A program made the translations under genes and the position numbers. From Natronosalvus hydrolyticus (GTDB lineage: Archaea > Halobacteriota > Halobacteria > Halobacteriales > Natrialbaceae): DNA of 64,000 nucleotides. Positions 34,494 to 44,200 of this stretch are shown here, piece after piece (positions within the stretch are counted from its first letter, which is position 1; each line of letters begins with the position of its first letter). The DNA lies in contig JAOPJZ010000002.1 in NCBI GenBank assembly GCA_025517525.1, forward strand, positions 248,001 to 312,000, written 5' to 3'. Below the pieces are notes generated by a model, which saw nothing but the letters and a program-made list of their open reading frames with translations, made no database searches and was not told where the DNA came from.

Positions 34494-36701
34494 TCAGTCG
34501 TCAGCCTGGGCTCCCGAAGCGGCCTTGTCTGCAGCCTTTTCTTCCGACCATGGCTCACTTTGCCAGTACTCGTGTGTATCGTCTTCCCGGAAGCAGGCGA
34601 CATGTTGCTCGGGATTGGCCTCGATGGGCTCTGGAGACTCTCGAGCACAGGCCTCACGGGCTTCCGGACAGCGCGTGTGGAACCGGCAACCCGATGGTGG
34701 GTCCTTTGGATCCGGAATGTCAATTTTTGTCATCGGCATCTCCCCTTCGTCGTTATCCGGAAGCAGGTCTGGCGTTGCCCACCGCAGCGCTTTCGTGTAC
34801 GGGTGACGCGGATCTTCGATGATCTGTTTGGCCGGACCGATTTCGACGAGTTCACCCAGATACATGATACCGATGAGCCCGTCGGACTTCTCCGTCAGAT
34901 ACCGAGCGTTCGAGAGGTCGTGCGAGATGAAAATAAACGAGGTGTTGAACTGGTTTTGCAACTCGAGGAAGAGATCCATCATCTCGATACGCAGTGAGAC
35001 GTCGAGCGCACTGATAGACTCATCAGCGAGAATAACGTCGGGGTTCATTAAGAGTGCACGGATTAATGCGACACGCTGTTTTTCTCCGCCCGAGAGTTGA
35101 TGTGGAAAGCGGTTAGCATAGTCTTCAGGCGGGCTCATTCCGACGTGTTCGAGCATGCCCAGGATGCGTGCTCGCCGGTCTTCGTGGTTGAGTTCGCGCT
35201 GCCACTTTTTCAGTGGAATGTTCAGCAGGTGTTCAACTCGCTTGTTGGGATTGAGCGAACTCCCGGGGTCCTGGTGAATAATCTGTAAAGCTCGGCGGAT
35301 GTTCCGCCACGCGATATCGATTTTTCCCGTTCCATCGTTAGCGTCCCAGATGTCTTGCCCTCGGTACTTGACGCTGCCACCGGTCGGTCGCTGGAGGCCG
35401 ATAGCGGTTTTCCCGAAGGTCGTTTTTCCACATCCCGACTCGCCTATCAACGCGACGGATTCGTTTTCCGGAATCGTGAGCGAAATGCCGTCGACCGCTC
35501 GAACAGTTTGGGATTCACGCCAGAAATTGAAAAGTCCCTCGTTCATTCCGAAGTGAACTTCGAGGTCTTCGAGTTCCAAAACCGGTTCCTCGTCCGGATC
35601 GCGGCGTGGACGGACGTCCGAACTGATAGACGACACAGATGAGTCATCAGGATTTGAAATCTCCCGATTGAACGGTATCTCGTCTGCTGCATCTTGCCAG
35701 TGATAACACGCCGTCAGATGGCCAGGCCCGGAATCGTGGAAGTCTGGCGCAGTGGTTCGGCAATCCTCCGTTGCCAGCGAACAACGGGGATGGTACGAAC
35801 AGCCCTCGGGCGTATCCACCGGGTCGGGGCTCGAGCCTTCGATCGCCGTCATCGTATTGACACTGGTCGAAAGGTTGGGCGTCGAATTCAACAACGCGCG
35901 AGTATACGGATGTGAAGCACCGCTGAGAATGTCGTCTGTCGAGCCGACCTCGACGAACTCGAAGGCGTACATCACCGCAAGCCTGTCAGCCAGTTCAGCG
36001 ACTAGCGGCAGGTCGTGCGTGATGAAGATAAGCGTGATTTCGTACTTTTCTTTGACCTCTTTGAGCAGTTTCAGGATTGACCGCTGCATGAGCAAGTCGA
36101 GCGCCGCCGTCGGTTCGTCCATCACGAGCACCTCGGGCTCGAGAACCATACTCAACGCAATTAGCGCCCGCTGTTTCATCCCACCACTCAGTTCGTGTGG
36201 ATACGAATCGAGCACCCGGTCGGAGTCGAGATACAGGTCTGAGAGCAACTGGTGTGCTCGTTCCATTCCTTCATCGACGTCGAAACTGTGTGCCTGGAGC
36301 GTTTCGATGAAGTGCCCTTTGATTTTCAGCGTCGGGTTCCACGAGCTCATCGCGCCCTGGAACACCATCGATATCTCCTCCCACCGAAGCAATCGAAGGT
36401 CCTCGGACGAGAGGTTGAGAACGTCGACCGGTTCGCCATCCCTCGGGTGGTACGTAATCTCTCCTGAGAGTTCTCCCGGTGGAACCACCGCATCGAGCAG
36501 CGCCGATGCAAACATCGACTTTCCCGAGCCCGATTCCCCCACAATGCCGAGAATTTCCTCGCGTTCGATATCCATGCTGACCCCATCGAGTACACGCGAA
36601 ACCCCTCGGTCCATACCGAACTGGACCGTTGTATCGCGCATTTCTACAATTGGATCGCCGCTATTCCGTGAACGGTCTGCTGTCGTATCTATAGTTGCCA
36701 T
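34494..36701 (-). CDS. Fused OppD-OppF-type ABC transporter ATPase
   Basis: 735 residues: two full ATPase halves in one chain. Half 1: Walker A GESGSGKS (55-62), signature LSGGMKQR (171-178), Walker B VLVMDEP (191-197) and the Opp-type Cys cluster C301-HPRC. Half 2: GESGCGKT (420-427), LSGGEKQR (536-543), VILADES (556-562) and a second cysteine cluster in CRFHTRCPEAREAC. It energises a peptide/nickel/oligosaccharide-type importer at the inner face. Its partners (binding protein 38640-40583 and permeases 41626-43707) lie 1.9-7 kb away on the other strand. A TATA-like TATATATC at 36760-36766 would give a leader of about 30 nt. Confidence 0.93.
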   Translation of the reverse strand: MATIDTTADRSRNSGDPIVEMRDTTVQFGMDRGVSRVLDGVSMDIEREEILGIVGESGSGKSMFASALLDAVVPPGELSGEITYHPRDGEPVDVLNLSSEDLRLLRWEEISMVFQGAMSSWNPTLKIKGHFIETLQAHSFDVDEGMERAHQLLSDLYLDSDRVLDSYPHELSGGMKQRALIALSMVLEPEVLVMDEPTAALDLLMQRSILKLLKEVKEKYEITLIFITHDLPLVAELADRLAVMYAFEFVEVGSTDDILSGASHPYTRALLNSTPNLSTSVNTMTAIEGSSPDPVDTPEGCSYHPRCSLATEDCRTTAPDFHDSGPGHLTACYHWQDAADEIPFNREISNPDDSSVSSISSDVRPRRDPDEEPVLELEDLEVHFGMNEGLFNFWRESQTVRAVDGISLTIPENESVALIGESGCGKTTFGKTAIGLQRPTGGSVKYRGQDIWDANDGTGKIDIAWRNIRRALQIIHQDPGSSLNPNKRVEHLLNIPLKKWQRELNHEDRRARILGMLEHVGMSPPEDYANRFPHQLSGGEKQRVALIRALLMNPDVILADESISALDVSLRIEMMDLFLELQNQFNTSFIFISHDLSNARYLTEKSDGLIGIMYLGELVEIGPAKQIIEDPRHPYTKALRWATPDLLPDNDEGEMPMTKIDIPDPKDPPSGCRFHTRCPEAREACARESPEPIEANPEQHVACFREDDTHEYWQSEPWSEEKAADKAASGAQADD

Positions 36702-36974
36702 TAATATCTCACTCGAGCTTGTTGGGTGGTAACGATGTGTATTGTGAAGAGCGAACTGATTATATATCTTTTGTATATTCGGCCGCGGACTGGTATCGTT
36801 GTAAACAGTGGTGTCGAAAAAGATTTACACAGGAGTACCCTATTTGTGTTCAATGGATGATCAGTATAGCCGGTTGGCACGCCTTGGATGTTCTCTCTGG
36901 AGTTGGCTACCGCCTATCCCCCAGCAACCTCCACTGAATCATTCCCCTGTTCGTTCAGATTCCAGCAGGGGGAA

Positions 36975-37217
36975 ATGATGAAACGAACGGAACGAGGCAA
37001 GGCCGATAGCTTTCTAGAGGCACTTTGTCTCTTTCGACCGCTCATATTCATTCTGTTTGTCATCTGTTTTGTCATGTTTTTACTCAGCCTGATCTCACTG
37101 GCCGTCGTCGATGCAGGTTCGGAGTCATACGTGATCGTCCAGTTGAACCTGATCGGCCTAAGCGTGATGATTCTGGTTTCGGGAACCGTTCTCTACCTCT
37201 GTCGAAACCAGATGTAA
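36975..37217 (+). CDS. Small two-helix membrane protein
   Basis: 80 residues from the ATG at 36975; an earlier start at 36888 only adds a proline-rich piece. A GGGGGAA sequence directly precedes the start and could act as a ribosome-binding site. Two hydrophobic segments (about 21-45 and 53-75) form a hairpin. No motif recognised. It lies in the divergent space of the ABC system. Confidence 0.55.
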   Translation: MMKRTERGKADSFLEALCLFRPLIFILFVICFVMFLLSLISLAVVDAGSESYVIVQLNLIGLSVMILVSGTVLYLCRNQM

Positions 37218-37296
37218 GCGGTCGCGAGGCAAATTTCCGTCCTCGAATGCGTCGGTGGCATTATGTCCTACCGGCACGTTGACCAAGTATACTGCC

Positions 37297-38346
37297 ATGA
37301 CGAACGACGAGCAATTACCGCTCGACGAACTGCATCAACGGGCGCGGACCGATCCGGACAACGTGCCTATAGGTCCCATTCTAAACGCGCTCGAGTCCGG
37401 AGACGATGCTGACCGAGACCGGGCTATGTCGATACTATACTTAATTTCGAAATCCACGCCCGAGCGGGTAACCGATACTGTACCGGTGATCTCATCCCTC
37501 CTGGAGAGCAATCGCCCGACTGTGCGGACCAAAGCAGCGCTCGTTATGGAGAAGGTAGGGAGCGTTCGTCCGGACGCACTCACCCCCCATCTGGATGCCG
37601 TCCTCGACTGCCTGACAGACCGATCGGCGACCGTTCGACAAAGTGCTGCTGGCGTTGTCCGACAGATAGCCGTTGCCGACCCATCCGTCGTAACGATGGC
37701 GGTTCCACAGTTACTCCCGCTACTAGATTCGGACATCGAGTCGACCACGGTCGACGCCGTTACCGTGATAGAAGCAATTGCCGAGGAGGAACCGAGTATG
37801 GCGATGACGGCGATTGAACCGCTACTTACCCTCATTGGGGATTCTGACGAGTCGCTCCCCGATATCACGTACGACCCCAACATGTCCGTCGAACGGTCCC
37901 TTCCAGCCGAGCAAATGCGAGGATACCAGACGTTGGTCGAGGACGCAGGGGAACGTTCGTCCAGCGTGCGTGCGAGAGAGGGGGCCGTGACGACGATAGC
38001 CAGGCTTGCCGACGCAGACCCAGAAAATACTACTGAACGGCTCGAGCCCCACCTCCCGCTGCTGTTCGCTCAACTGAACAATCCCAACCCCACTATACGG
38101 GCAGCAGTGGTGGGAATTGTAGCGAACGTTGCAGCGATCTCTCCGGCAGCGCTCGACCCAATCGAAGCGGTTCTGATCGAGTTATTAAATGATAGTTTCG
38201 CCGTCAGCGCCGGTGCCGTTTGGGCGTTGGCCCATATGGAGACTGATCGATCCGACGCCGTACTCGAGGAACTGATCGCCGATCCGGAAACGGAAGTTCC
38301 CCTTCGAAGGACCGCCGAAACTGCCCTTCGAGATTTTGCCGAGTGA
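37297..38346 (+). CDS. HEAT-repeat protein
   Basis: 349 residues made of helical pairs of the HEAT type, each near 38-40 residues: e.g. VPVISSLLESNRPTVRTKAALVMEKVG, LDAVLDCLTDRSATVRQSAAGVVRQIA and LPLLFAQLNNPNPTIRAAVVGIVANVA. Such repeats make a curved scaffold for protein binding. There are no catalytic residues or membrane segments. The start at 37297 is chosen because an ATACTG/TATACTGCC element precedes it closely. Its partner is unknown; it sits just upstream of the ABC binding protein. Confidence 0.85.
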   Translation: MTNDEQLPLDELHQRARTDPDNVPIGPILNALESGDDADRDRAMSILYLISKSTPERVTDTVPVISSLLESNRPTVRTKAALVMEKVGSVRPDALTPHLDAVLDCLTDRSATVRQSAAGVVRQIAVADPSVVTMAVPQLLPLLDSDIESTTVDAVTVIEAIAEEEPSMAMTAIEPLLTLIGDSDESLPDITYDPNMSVERSLPAEQMRGYQTLVEDAGERSSSVRAREGAVTTIARLADADPENTTERLEPHLPLLFAQLNNPNPTIRAAVVGIVANVAAISPAALDPIEAVLIELLNDSFAVSAGAVWALAHMETDRSDAVLEELIADPETEVPLRRTAETALRDFAE

Positions 38347-38639
38347 TTTACGGCCGTGGTCGTTCACTCGAGTTGTGCATTCCTGAGACGACCACGTGGG
38401 TGTCGGTCGACGTTCGATTTCGGCGATACCGTGCCAGTCCGCGTCCTATCTGCGTTCGGATCCAGGACGTAACCCGACGTCGGACTGGTCAGTCTGACCG
38501 GTTGCCGTCTGAGGTGAAAGGGTGCTGAATTGTTACCTCAAACAACCGCGGAGACGGCCACAAATAAACAATCAGATAGAACTTCTGTGTAAAGTACAGA
38601 TAGTGATAAATAGGAGTACTTACATTGGAAGGGTGTAGC

Positions 38640-40583
38640 ATGACTAGTGACAAGCGGACGCTTGAGATTAACAAGCACGGAGTGTCGCGAAGACAGCTCC
38701 TTGCGTTGACGACTGCTGGCATGGCAACTGGAATTGCCGGGTGCGCAAGCAGTCCAGATGATGGTAACGGCAATGGCAACGGCAATGGAAATGGGAACGG
38801 AAACGGGAACGGAAATGGTGTCGACGACACCTCCGATCTTGGTCCCGAAGACCTGATGGATTCGACCGTTGACGTGATGGCCGGGACCACTCCTGAAGAA
38901 GTGAACATGAACCGGTTTGGGCTCAACACCGGATATCACTGGATCGTCAGGGAGTATCCTGCGCTCATCACCACCTCGATGGATGAACCCGAATGGATTA
39001 TCTACGACGGTGAGGGGAGCTACTACGACGCGGATACGCTCACCTGGCACCACAAGGTCAAAGAAGACGAATACTTCTGGGCCGACGGGGACCCAATCAC
39101 CGCCGAAGACTTCTACACCTGGTTCCAGGTGAACCAGCTACAGAATCCCCCAGATCAGCGCTGGGCTGAAGAAGTTAATCTCGTCAATGAGTGGGAGTGG
39201 GAAATAGTGGCAGACAGTCCCACCAACCCGCTGATTCAGGGCTGGGGGAACATCACCGAGCGGTTGGCGTTGAACAAGGGCTACGAACGTGAGTGGTTAG
39301 AACGACTCGAGGACGTCAGTACGGATTCCGAGCGCGAAGAAATTTCGGCGGACATCACGAACACTCGAATCACGATCCAGGACTTCATCGATAACGGTAT
39401 GAGTTCATCCGTCTGGGCGCCAGTCGACTGGGACGAGAGGTCGGTGACGTTCGAGAAGAACGAACTTCACCCGTGGGCGGATAGCTTCGCTTACGACGAA
39501 CTTGTCGCACACACCTGTGATGGGGCTGCCTGTGACCAGCTGATAGAGAACGATTTAATCGACATCGGAACGAACCGATTCCCGGAAGAGCTTCGGGGTG
39601 TGTCGCCGGATCACCTGCAGACGATCACCGAGAGTCGCGCGCTCGGGTCGCGAAATCTTTATTTCCGCTATCTGAACGACCATATGGCGAACCGATGGGT
39701 GCGCCGGGCAATGTTGACAGTCCTCGACCTGACGTTCCTCGTGGACTTCTGGCAGGGTGAAGGTGGCTTCATCAAACAAGACCAGAGTGGTATGGACGCG
39801 GCCGCTGAAGCTCGATTCCTCGGGCCGGACTTCGTCGACCAACTCTACGATTACCCAATCGAGGGTGACGAGGAACTCGCCGCCGAATTCATGCGCGAGG
39901 GCGGCTACGAACGTAACGGGGACGGTTTGTGGGAGAACGGCGACGGTGAAACCGTCGAATTCGACTTCGTCTCTCCAACCGGCAGCCTCTTTACGACGTT
40001 GGCCTCCGCGATCAACGACGTTTGGCAAGGATTCGGCCTCGAGCCCGATTACCTGACCAGAGACTTCGGCTACCTCGTTCCCAACCTGCAAGACGGAACA
40101 GGGGATATCGACGTTACTCTCTGGGCAACTGGCTGGGGCAGGGGCGACCCACGAGACTACTTCTCGCCGGTGAATCCCTTCTTCCTGCACCTCTACACGT
40201 TGGGTACCGACGATCACGAAGCCTGGCTCGACGAGGGCCTCGAGGTCTCGCCCAACAACGGTCGACCGATCGTCGTCGAAATTCCCGAAAATCCGGGCGA
40301 TATCTATCTTGAGGGACCGACCAAGGAGGTCAATCTCATCGAGATGTGGGACGAGTTCGTCAACACGCAGGACGAAGAAGCCTCAATCGAGATCATCAAG
40401 GATTTCGCGACGTACTTCAACTACGACCTGCCACGTCCCGACCTCTTCCCGCAGGTCAACGCGCTGTGGGGCAACACGCGTGACTTCGCCTTCCCCGACG
40501 ATCACCCCTTCTACCACGAAGTGCCAGACCGGACCCAGCATCTGGTTCACCGCTTCGGTGTGATGCAGGGTCGCGAACGGTAA
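38640..40583 (+). CDS. ABC transporter solute-binding lipoprotein (family 5, DppA/OppA-like)
   Basis: 647 residues. The Tat-type lipoprotein signal is SRRQLLALTTAGMATGIAGC, with twin Arg at 17-18 and the lipobox cysteine at C35. Then comes a Gly-Asn linker (residues 42-60), followed by a large two-lobe domain with the family's YHWIVREYPALITT, ITAEDFYTWF, LNLxFR-like RNLYFRYLNDH and WVRRAMLTVLDLTFLV segments. It should stand on the cell surface and capture a peptide, oligosaccharide or similar solute for the permeases at 41626-43707. The ATG at 38640 follows an in-frame TTG (38625) that is not preferred. The spacing of 1 kb to the permeases is odd for this family. Confidence 0.88.
   Translation: MTSDKRTLEINKHGVSRRQLLALTTAGMATGIAGCASSPDDGNGNGNGNGNGNGNGNGNGVDDTSDLGPEDLMDSTVDVMAGTTPEEVNMNRFGLNTGYHWIVREYPALITTSMDEPEWIIYDGEGSYYDADTLTWHHKVKEDEYFWADGDPITAEDFYTWFQVNQLQNPPDQRWAEEVNLVNEWEWEIVADSPTNPLIQGWGNITERLALNKGYEREWLERLEDVSTDSEREEISADITNTRITIQDFIDNGMSSSVWAPVDWDERSVTFEKNELHPWADSFAYDELVAHTCDGAACDQLIENDLIDIGTNRFPEELRGVSPDHLQTITESRALGSRNLYFRYLNDHMANRWVRRAMLTVLDLTFLVDFWQGEGGFIKQDQSGMDAAAEARFLGPDFVDQLYDYPIEGDEELAAEFMREGGYERNGDGLWENGDGETVEFDFVSPTGSLFTTLASAINDVWQGFGLEPDYLTRDFGYLVPNLQDGTGDIDVTLWATGWGRGDPRDYFSPVNPFFLHLYTLGTDDHEAWLDEGLEVSPNNGRPIVVEIPENPGDIYLEGPTKEVNLIEMWDEFVNTQDEEASIEIIKDFATYFNYDLPRPDLFPQVNALWGNTRDFAFPDDHPFYHEVPDRTQHLVHRFGVMQGRER
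38763..38819 (+). repeat. Gly-Asn codon repeat encoding the lipoprotein linker
   Basis: Nine GGN-AAY pairs plus one glycine codon encode a flexible linker after the lipobox. The codons vary (GGC, GGA, GGG with AAC or AAT), so selection on the peptide is likely rather than recent slippage. Confidence 0.85.
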
Positions 40584-41050
40584 TCCACACAGCCGACCGC
40601 CAGGGTAAGCAATCAACCATCGTCACACAACTGGCGGGATACCAGTTTCGACACGCCGGAAGTGTTGTTCGTTTTTTGTTTAAATTACGCACCGATGTTC
40701 CGTCGCCGCTCAGCGATGGATCTCGATAGATCTGAAAACATTGGTGCTGGTCAGAGATTGCCCGGCCGACACGACTTGGGTTACAATATGGATAAAGAGG
40801 CGGTCTATACCAAGGAATTACCATCGATTGTAACCATGCAGCCGTACGTCTCGGACCGCCCCGCGTTCGTTTAGCAGCGTCGAGCGACGCTCGATCCGTA
40901 ATTAGCCTCTTGGAAAACAAGATGGATCAAACCACTCACTTCCAGATGACGCTACCGTTCGAAATGTACGGCTTCATCGTCACCGTAAGCGAGTCGTGCT
41001 TTCTCCCAGATATTTGCGTAGGGTCTGTCGCCTCTTTTGTTGAGACGCGA
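40584..41050. other. Intergenic region between the binding protein and the cupredoxin gene
   Basis: No convincing gene; the plus-strand frame at 40662-40874 has no family features. A T-rich TTCGTTTTTTGTTT at 40668-40681 may end the binding-protein transcript. Confidence 0.5.
40668..40681 (+). terminator. T-rich terminator after the solute-binding protein gene
   Basis: TTCGTTTTTTGTTT about 85 bp after the stop, typical of archaeal termination on T-tracts. Confidence 0.4.
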
Positions 41051-41458
41051 TCACTCACAGGGCAAACTCGAGCCTTCTTCGACGTGTCCGACACGGATTC
41101 GACCGCACATCGCGAACTGACCATGGGCTTGATCAGTGAAATCGTACAGTCCCTCCGCTTCGAACGTATGGGTGGCAGATTCCCCTGGCTCGAGTTCCGT
41201 CGAAAACGTCCATCCGGTCGAACCAGCATGAAACTGGAATGCATCTATCCGGTGTGAGGTGTCGCCGGTATTTTCCCAGGTGACGGTGCCATCGGTACCA
41301 ATGTGTGAATGTAACGGTGAATAGGCCCCGTCATCGACTTCTACCGTGGCCGATTCTGGTAATTCCTCGAGGGTTTCCTCCTGGTCACTGTCTCCCATAC
41401 ACCCAGCAGTAAGGGTAAGCAATCCAGCTGCGGTGAAAACGTATTTTCTCCGGTGCAT
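41051..41458 (-). CDS. Cupredoxin-domain lipoprotein (halocyanin-like) with altered copper site
   Basis: 135 residues. Lipobox cysteine C20 in LTAGCMG, then a single cupredoxin domain (TVEVDDGAYSPLHSHIGTDGTVTWENTGDTSHRIDAF) ending LYDFTDQAHGQFAMCGRIRVG. Halocyanin-type proteins here use Y-x-C-x-x-H...M; this one keeps the histidine and the MCG end but has Thr/Asp in place of the ligand cysteine. A copper ligand set with a nearby Cys or an extra His is possible, or copper binding is lost. It should be anchored outside the membrane. It stands on the opposite strand between the binding protein and the permeases. Confidence 0.75.
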   Translation of the reverse strand: MHRRKYVFTAAGLLTLTAGCMGDSDQEETLEELPESATVEVDDGAYSPLHSHIGTDGTVTWENTGDTSHRIDAFQFHAGSTGWTFSTELEPGESATHTFEAEGLYDFTDQAHGQFAMCGRIRVGHVEEGSSLPCE

Positions 41459-41625
41459 ACCAGTGTGTCACAGGTAACCACTATTAATCTATTGCCTATT
41501 GGGACGGTGTGTACGGATTATCGGGGACTGTGAAAAGTGAAACGAGTGCCACGAGACGAGTTAGTCCGGACAAATTATCAGGCTGTTGTTGAATGTGTGT
41601 GATGACACCAAAACACATATAGAGG

Positions 41626-42681
41626 ATGAACCGAATCGTATGGATAGTAATGAGGTACTTCGCGAAGCGTATAGGACAGGCTATCATAACGATATTCGCT
41701 GCAACCAGTCTGACGTTCGTTATGTACCGCCTCATGCCAGGCGGTCCGATCGACTCGTTGCGACAGGAATTCATGACTGGGGGCGGGGGCGACTTCGCCT
41801 CGGGTGGCGGCGGCAGGGACCCCGAAGAGGTCAATCGGCTTATCGAACTCCATACGGGTATTACGCCGGATGTACCATTACACATCGCATACTACCAATA
41901 CATGCGCGATCTGTTGCTGTATCAGGATTTCGGCATCTCAATTTATTACGGAGAACCGGTGTTCGACATCCTGTTTCGTGCAATGCCCTGGTCGATCTTC
42001 GTTAGCGTCTACGGCCTTCTGCTTGGGTTCGCCGTAACGATTATTCTCGGGGCCGTAATGGCGTTCAAAGAAGGTGGGCGATTCGACAAAGTGATGACGG
42101 TCGTCATCATCGTACTCGACTCGATTCCTTACTACGTCGCCGCAATCGTTATGCTCGCGACGCTCGCGTTCGGTCTCGGTTGGTTCCCACACGGAGGGCG
42201 AGCGTACTCCGATTCAGTACCTGGGTTCAACGCCTATTTCATGCAGGGCGTTTTGCATCATGGAACGCTTCCGATCCTCTCCGGTATGGTCGTCGGATTC
42301 GGTTCAGGTGCCCTGGCTATGCGCGCGAACAGTATCCGGGTGATGGGGTCGGACTATCTCCGAGTCGCAGAATTACGCGGATTGAAAGATAGCCGAATCT
42401 CGATTCGTTACATCGGTCGGAACGCTGTCTTGCCCCTGTACACTGGATTCATGATCGGCCTCAGCAGCATTTTCAGCAGCGGCGTCATCATGGAGCGAAT
42501 CTTCACGTATCCCGGGATCGGATGGTACACCTTCGACGCCTTGATGCGCCAGGATTACCCGCTGCTGATGGGGGCGTTTATTTTCTTCACCGTCATTACG
42601 GTGGCGTGTATCCTGATAGCCGACCTCACGTATGGGTTTATCGACCCAAGAGCTAGCGTGGAAAACAAAGAGAGCTACTAA
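41626..42681 (+). CDS. ABC transporter permease (DppB/OppB-like)
   Basis: 351 residues with about six membrane helices. A family start (MRYFAKRIGQAIITIFAATSLTFVMYRLMPGGP) is in frame from 41650, and the ATG at 41626 gives eight more residues; AGAGG lies 8 bp before the first. The EAA-like cytoplasmic loop is LRVAELRGLKDSRISIRYIGRNAVLP, contacting the ATPase. The C-terminal EKIFTYPG-type loop is MERIFTYPGIGWYTFDA. A Gly-rich insertion (residues 52-62) is in the first external loop. It pairs with the permease 12 bp downstream; together they move solutes delivered by the binding lipoprotein. Confidence 0.92.
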   Translation: MNRIVWIVMRYFAKRIGQAIITIFAATSLTFVMYRLMPGGPIDSLRQEFMTGGGGDFASGGGGRDPEEVNRLIELHTGITPDVPLHIAYYQYMRDLLLYQDFGISIYYGEPVFDILFRAMPWSIFVSVYGLLLGFAVTIILGAVMAFKEGGRFDKVMTVVIIVLDSIPYYVAAIVMLATLAFGLGWFPHGGRAYSDSVPGFNAYFMQGVLHHGTLPILSGMVVGFGSGALAMRANSIRVMGSDYLRVAELRGLKDSRISIRYIGRNAVLPLYTGFMIGLSSIFSSGVIMERIFTYPGIGWYTFDALMRQDYPLLMGAFIFFTVITVACILIADLTYGFIDPRASVENKESY

Positions 42682-42693
42682 CGAGGATTATAA

Positions 42694-43707
42694 ATGGCAA
42701 CTTCAGACCCCAACGATAATCAGGCCGACGACATTGACGTGTTCAACATCGTCGCGGACAGCGATCCGTTGACGAGAAAAGAGCGACTCTTCCGATGGAT
42801 TGATCTCAATATATTCACCCCGTACCGAATTATCCGGTCCGACTGGCGCGCGTCGTTCGGTATCGCCATGATCATCTTTCTGGTGTTCGTGGGGACCGTG
42901 GTCATCCGGTTCATTCCCTACCCGCGGGTAGGCGACTACCCCCGATACGCCCCGCCGTTCCAGAGTCTAGCATATCCGCTTGGAACCGATAACGGCGGTC
43001 GAGGGATTCTCGCACAACTCGTTCACGCGACGCCCGACATGCTCATCATCGCCTTCTCCGGAGCCGTCGTCGCGATGAGTATCGGTGTCGTTATTGGAAC
43101 CGTTGCTGGTTACAAAGGCGGTTACTGGGACGAAGTCCTCATGGGAATCAGTGACGTCGTCATCTGTATCCCGGGTCTCCCACTGATCATCGTCATCGTC
43201 GCAATTTATCCGCCGACGAGTCCCTGGCTGGTCGGTTTCATCCTCGCGATAGACAACTGGCCGGGGCTCGCTCGAGCCTTGCGCTCACAGGTCCTGACGA
43301 TACGTGAAGAGTCCTACATCGAAGCTGGCCGGGCGATGGGACGGAACTCCGGAGAAATACTCTGGGATGACGTCATGCCTCAGCTCATGCCGTACATCAC
43401 GATTCGATCGGCTGGGGCTGCCCGAGGTGTCATCTTCCAGTCCGTTGGCCTGTATTTCATCGGTGTGCTGCCCCAGGGCGGTCTCAACTGGGGCGTGATG
43501 ATGAACGACGCGTACAACATCGGGTCGGCCGTCTCGAACCCTGGACTTTCCGGTCACTGGCTGTACGCGCCGATGTTCGTCCTGTTGCTCATGTCGATGG
43601 GCCTAATCCTCCTTTCTCAAGGACTCGACAGAATCTTCAACCCGCGTCTGCGGGCCCGCCACGAGAAGAAAGCCTCTGAGAAGGACGAGATAGAGGTAGA
43701 TCTCTAG
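42694..43707 (+). CDS. ABC transporter permease (DppC/OppC-like)
   Basis: 337 residues with an N-terminal cytoplasmic tail and about six membrane helices. Family landmarks: LGTDNGGRGILAQLVHATPDMLIIAFSGAVVAMSIGVVIGTVAGYKGGYWDEVLMGISDV and the EAA loop EAGRAMGRNSGEILWDDVMPQLMP. A terminal charged tail follows the last helix. It completes the transmembrane pair with the gene 12 bp upstream; ATP is expected to come from the fused ATPase at 34494-36701. Confidence 0.93.
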   Translation: MATSDPNDNQADDIDVFNIVADSDPLTRKERLFRWIDLNIFTPYRIIRSDWRASFGIAMIIFLVFVGTVVIRFIPYPRVGDYPRYAPPFQSLAYPLGTDNGGRGILAQLVHATPDMLIIAFSGAVVAMSIGVVIGTVAGYKGGYWDEVLMGISDVVICIPGLPLIIVIVAIYPPTSPWLVGFILAIDNWPGLARALRSQVLTIREESYIEAGRAMGRNSGEILWDDVMPQLMPYITIRSAGAARGVIFQSVGLYFIGVLPQGGLNWGVMMNDAYNIGSAVSNPGLSGHWLYAPMFVLLLMSMGLILLSQGLDRIFNPRLRARHEKKASEKDEIEVDL

Positions 43708-43733
43708 AGCTAAAAACCCGAACGCACGCGAAA

Positions 43734-43755
43734 TTCCCTCCGGTTTTTATTTATT
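43734..43755 (+). terminator. T-rich terminator after the permease pair
   Basis: CCGGTTTTTATTTATTG about 30 bp after the permease stop. Confidence 0.45.
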
Positions 43756-43829
43756 GTAACCCAATGGTTTCGATGATAACTGGCTGAGCGAGTGCCGACG
43801 GAGTATCGAGTCACGATAGACCGCTTTTC

Positions 43830-43909
43830 ATAGGATTGTTGTAACGGATTACCGGCCAGCAAACACCCCGGCTCGTCGCTGGCCGGGAAGAGGCGAGAAC
43901 AAACTCTAT
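43830..43909 (+). repeat. MITE-like family 2, copy 1
   Basis: 80 bp flanked by ATAGGATTGTTGT... / ...AAACTCTAT and containing an inner inverted repeat CCGGCCAGC / GCTGGCCGG. It aligns with the copies at 44856-44936, 45792-45872 and 60357-60439 through TTGTTGT and the central palindrome. No coding capacity. Confidence 0.7.
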
Positions 43910-44115
43910 CAATTACTGCTACTGATCGTCTCGCCGAGACACCGATGCCCCGTCCATTGTGTTACAAGAATGCACCCGCAATCGCTCTGAATGCGGAGTA
44001 CTTCGTCAACAGGTCGATCCTCGAGTCGATACCGCTCAAATCGCTGGGCACTTGTACGGCATAGGCTTCGATTGGTCGGGACACACGATCACAAACCGAG
44101 CAGTTGTCGGCGAAC

Positions 44116-44200
44116 AATAGTAGCCATTGAAACGATTTATACACCTATCACGATATCGTCTTGCGATAGAGTGTGCAATGACTTTCAATTGCTACTATAG
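44116..44200 (+). repeat. MITE-like family 1, copy B
   Basis: About 85 bp. Left end AATAGTAGCCATTGAAACGATTTATAC, right end ACTTTCAATTGCTACTATAG (here abbreviated to the shared cores); the inside is another inverted repeat around CTATCACGATATCGTCTTGCGATAG. Same orientation as copy C at 44754-44836, with which it brackets the small membrane-protein gene as a direct repeat. Confidence 0.8.

Noticed and set aside
40662..40874. Plus-strand frame of 70 codons after the binding protein
   Set aside because: No motif and a T-rich terminator inside its start; nothing supports translation.
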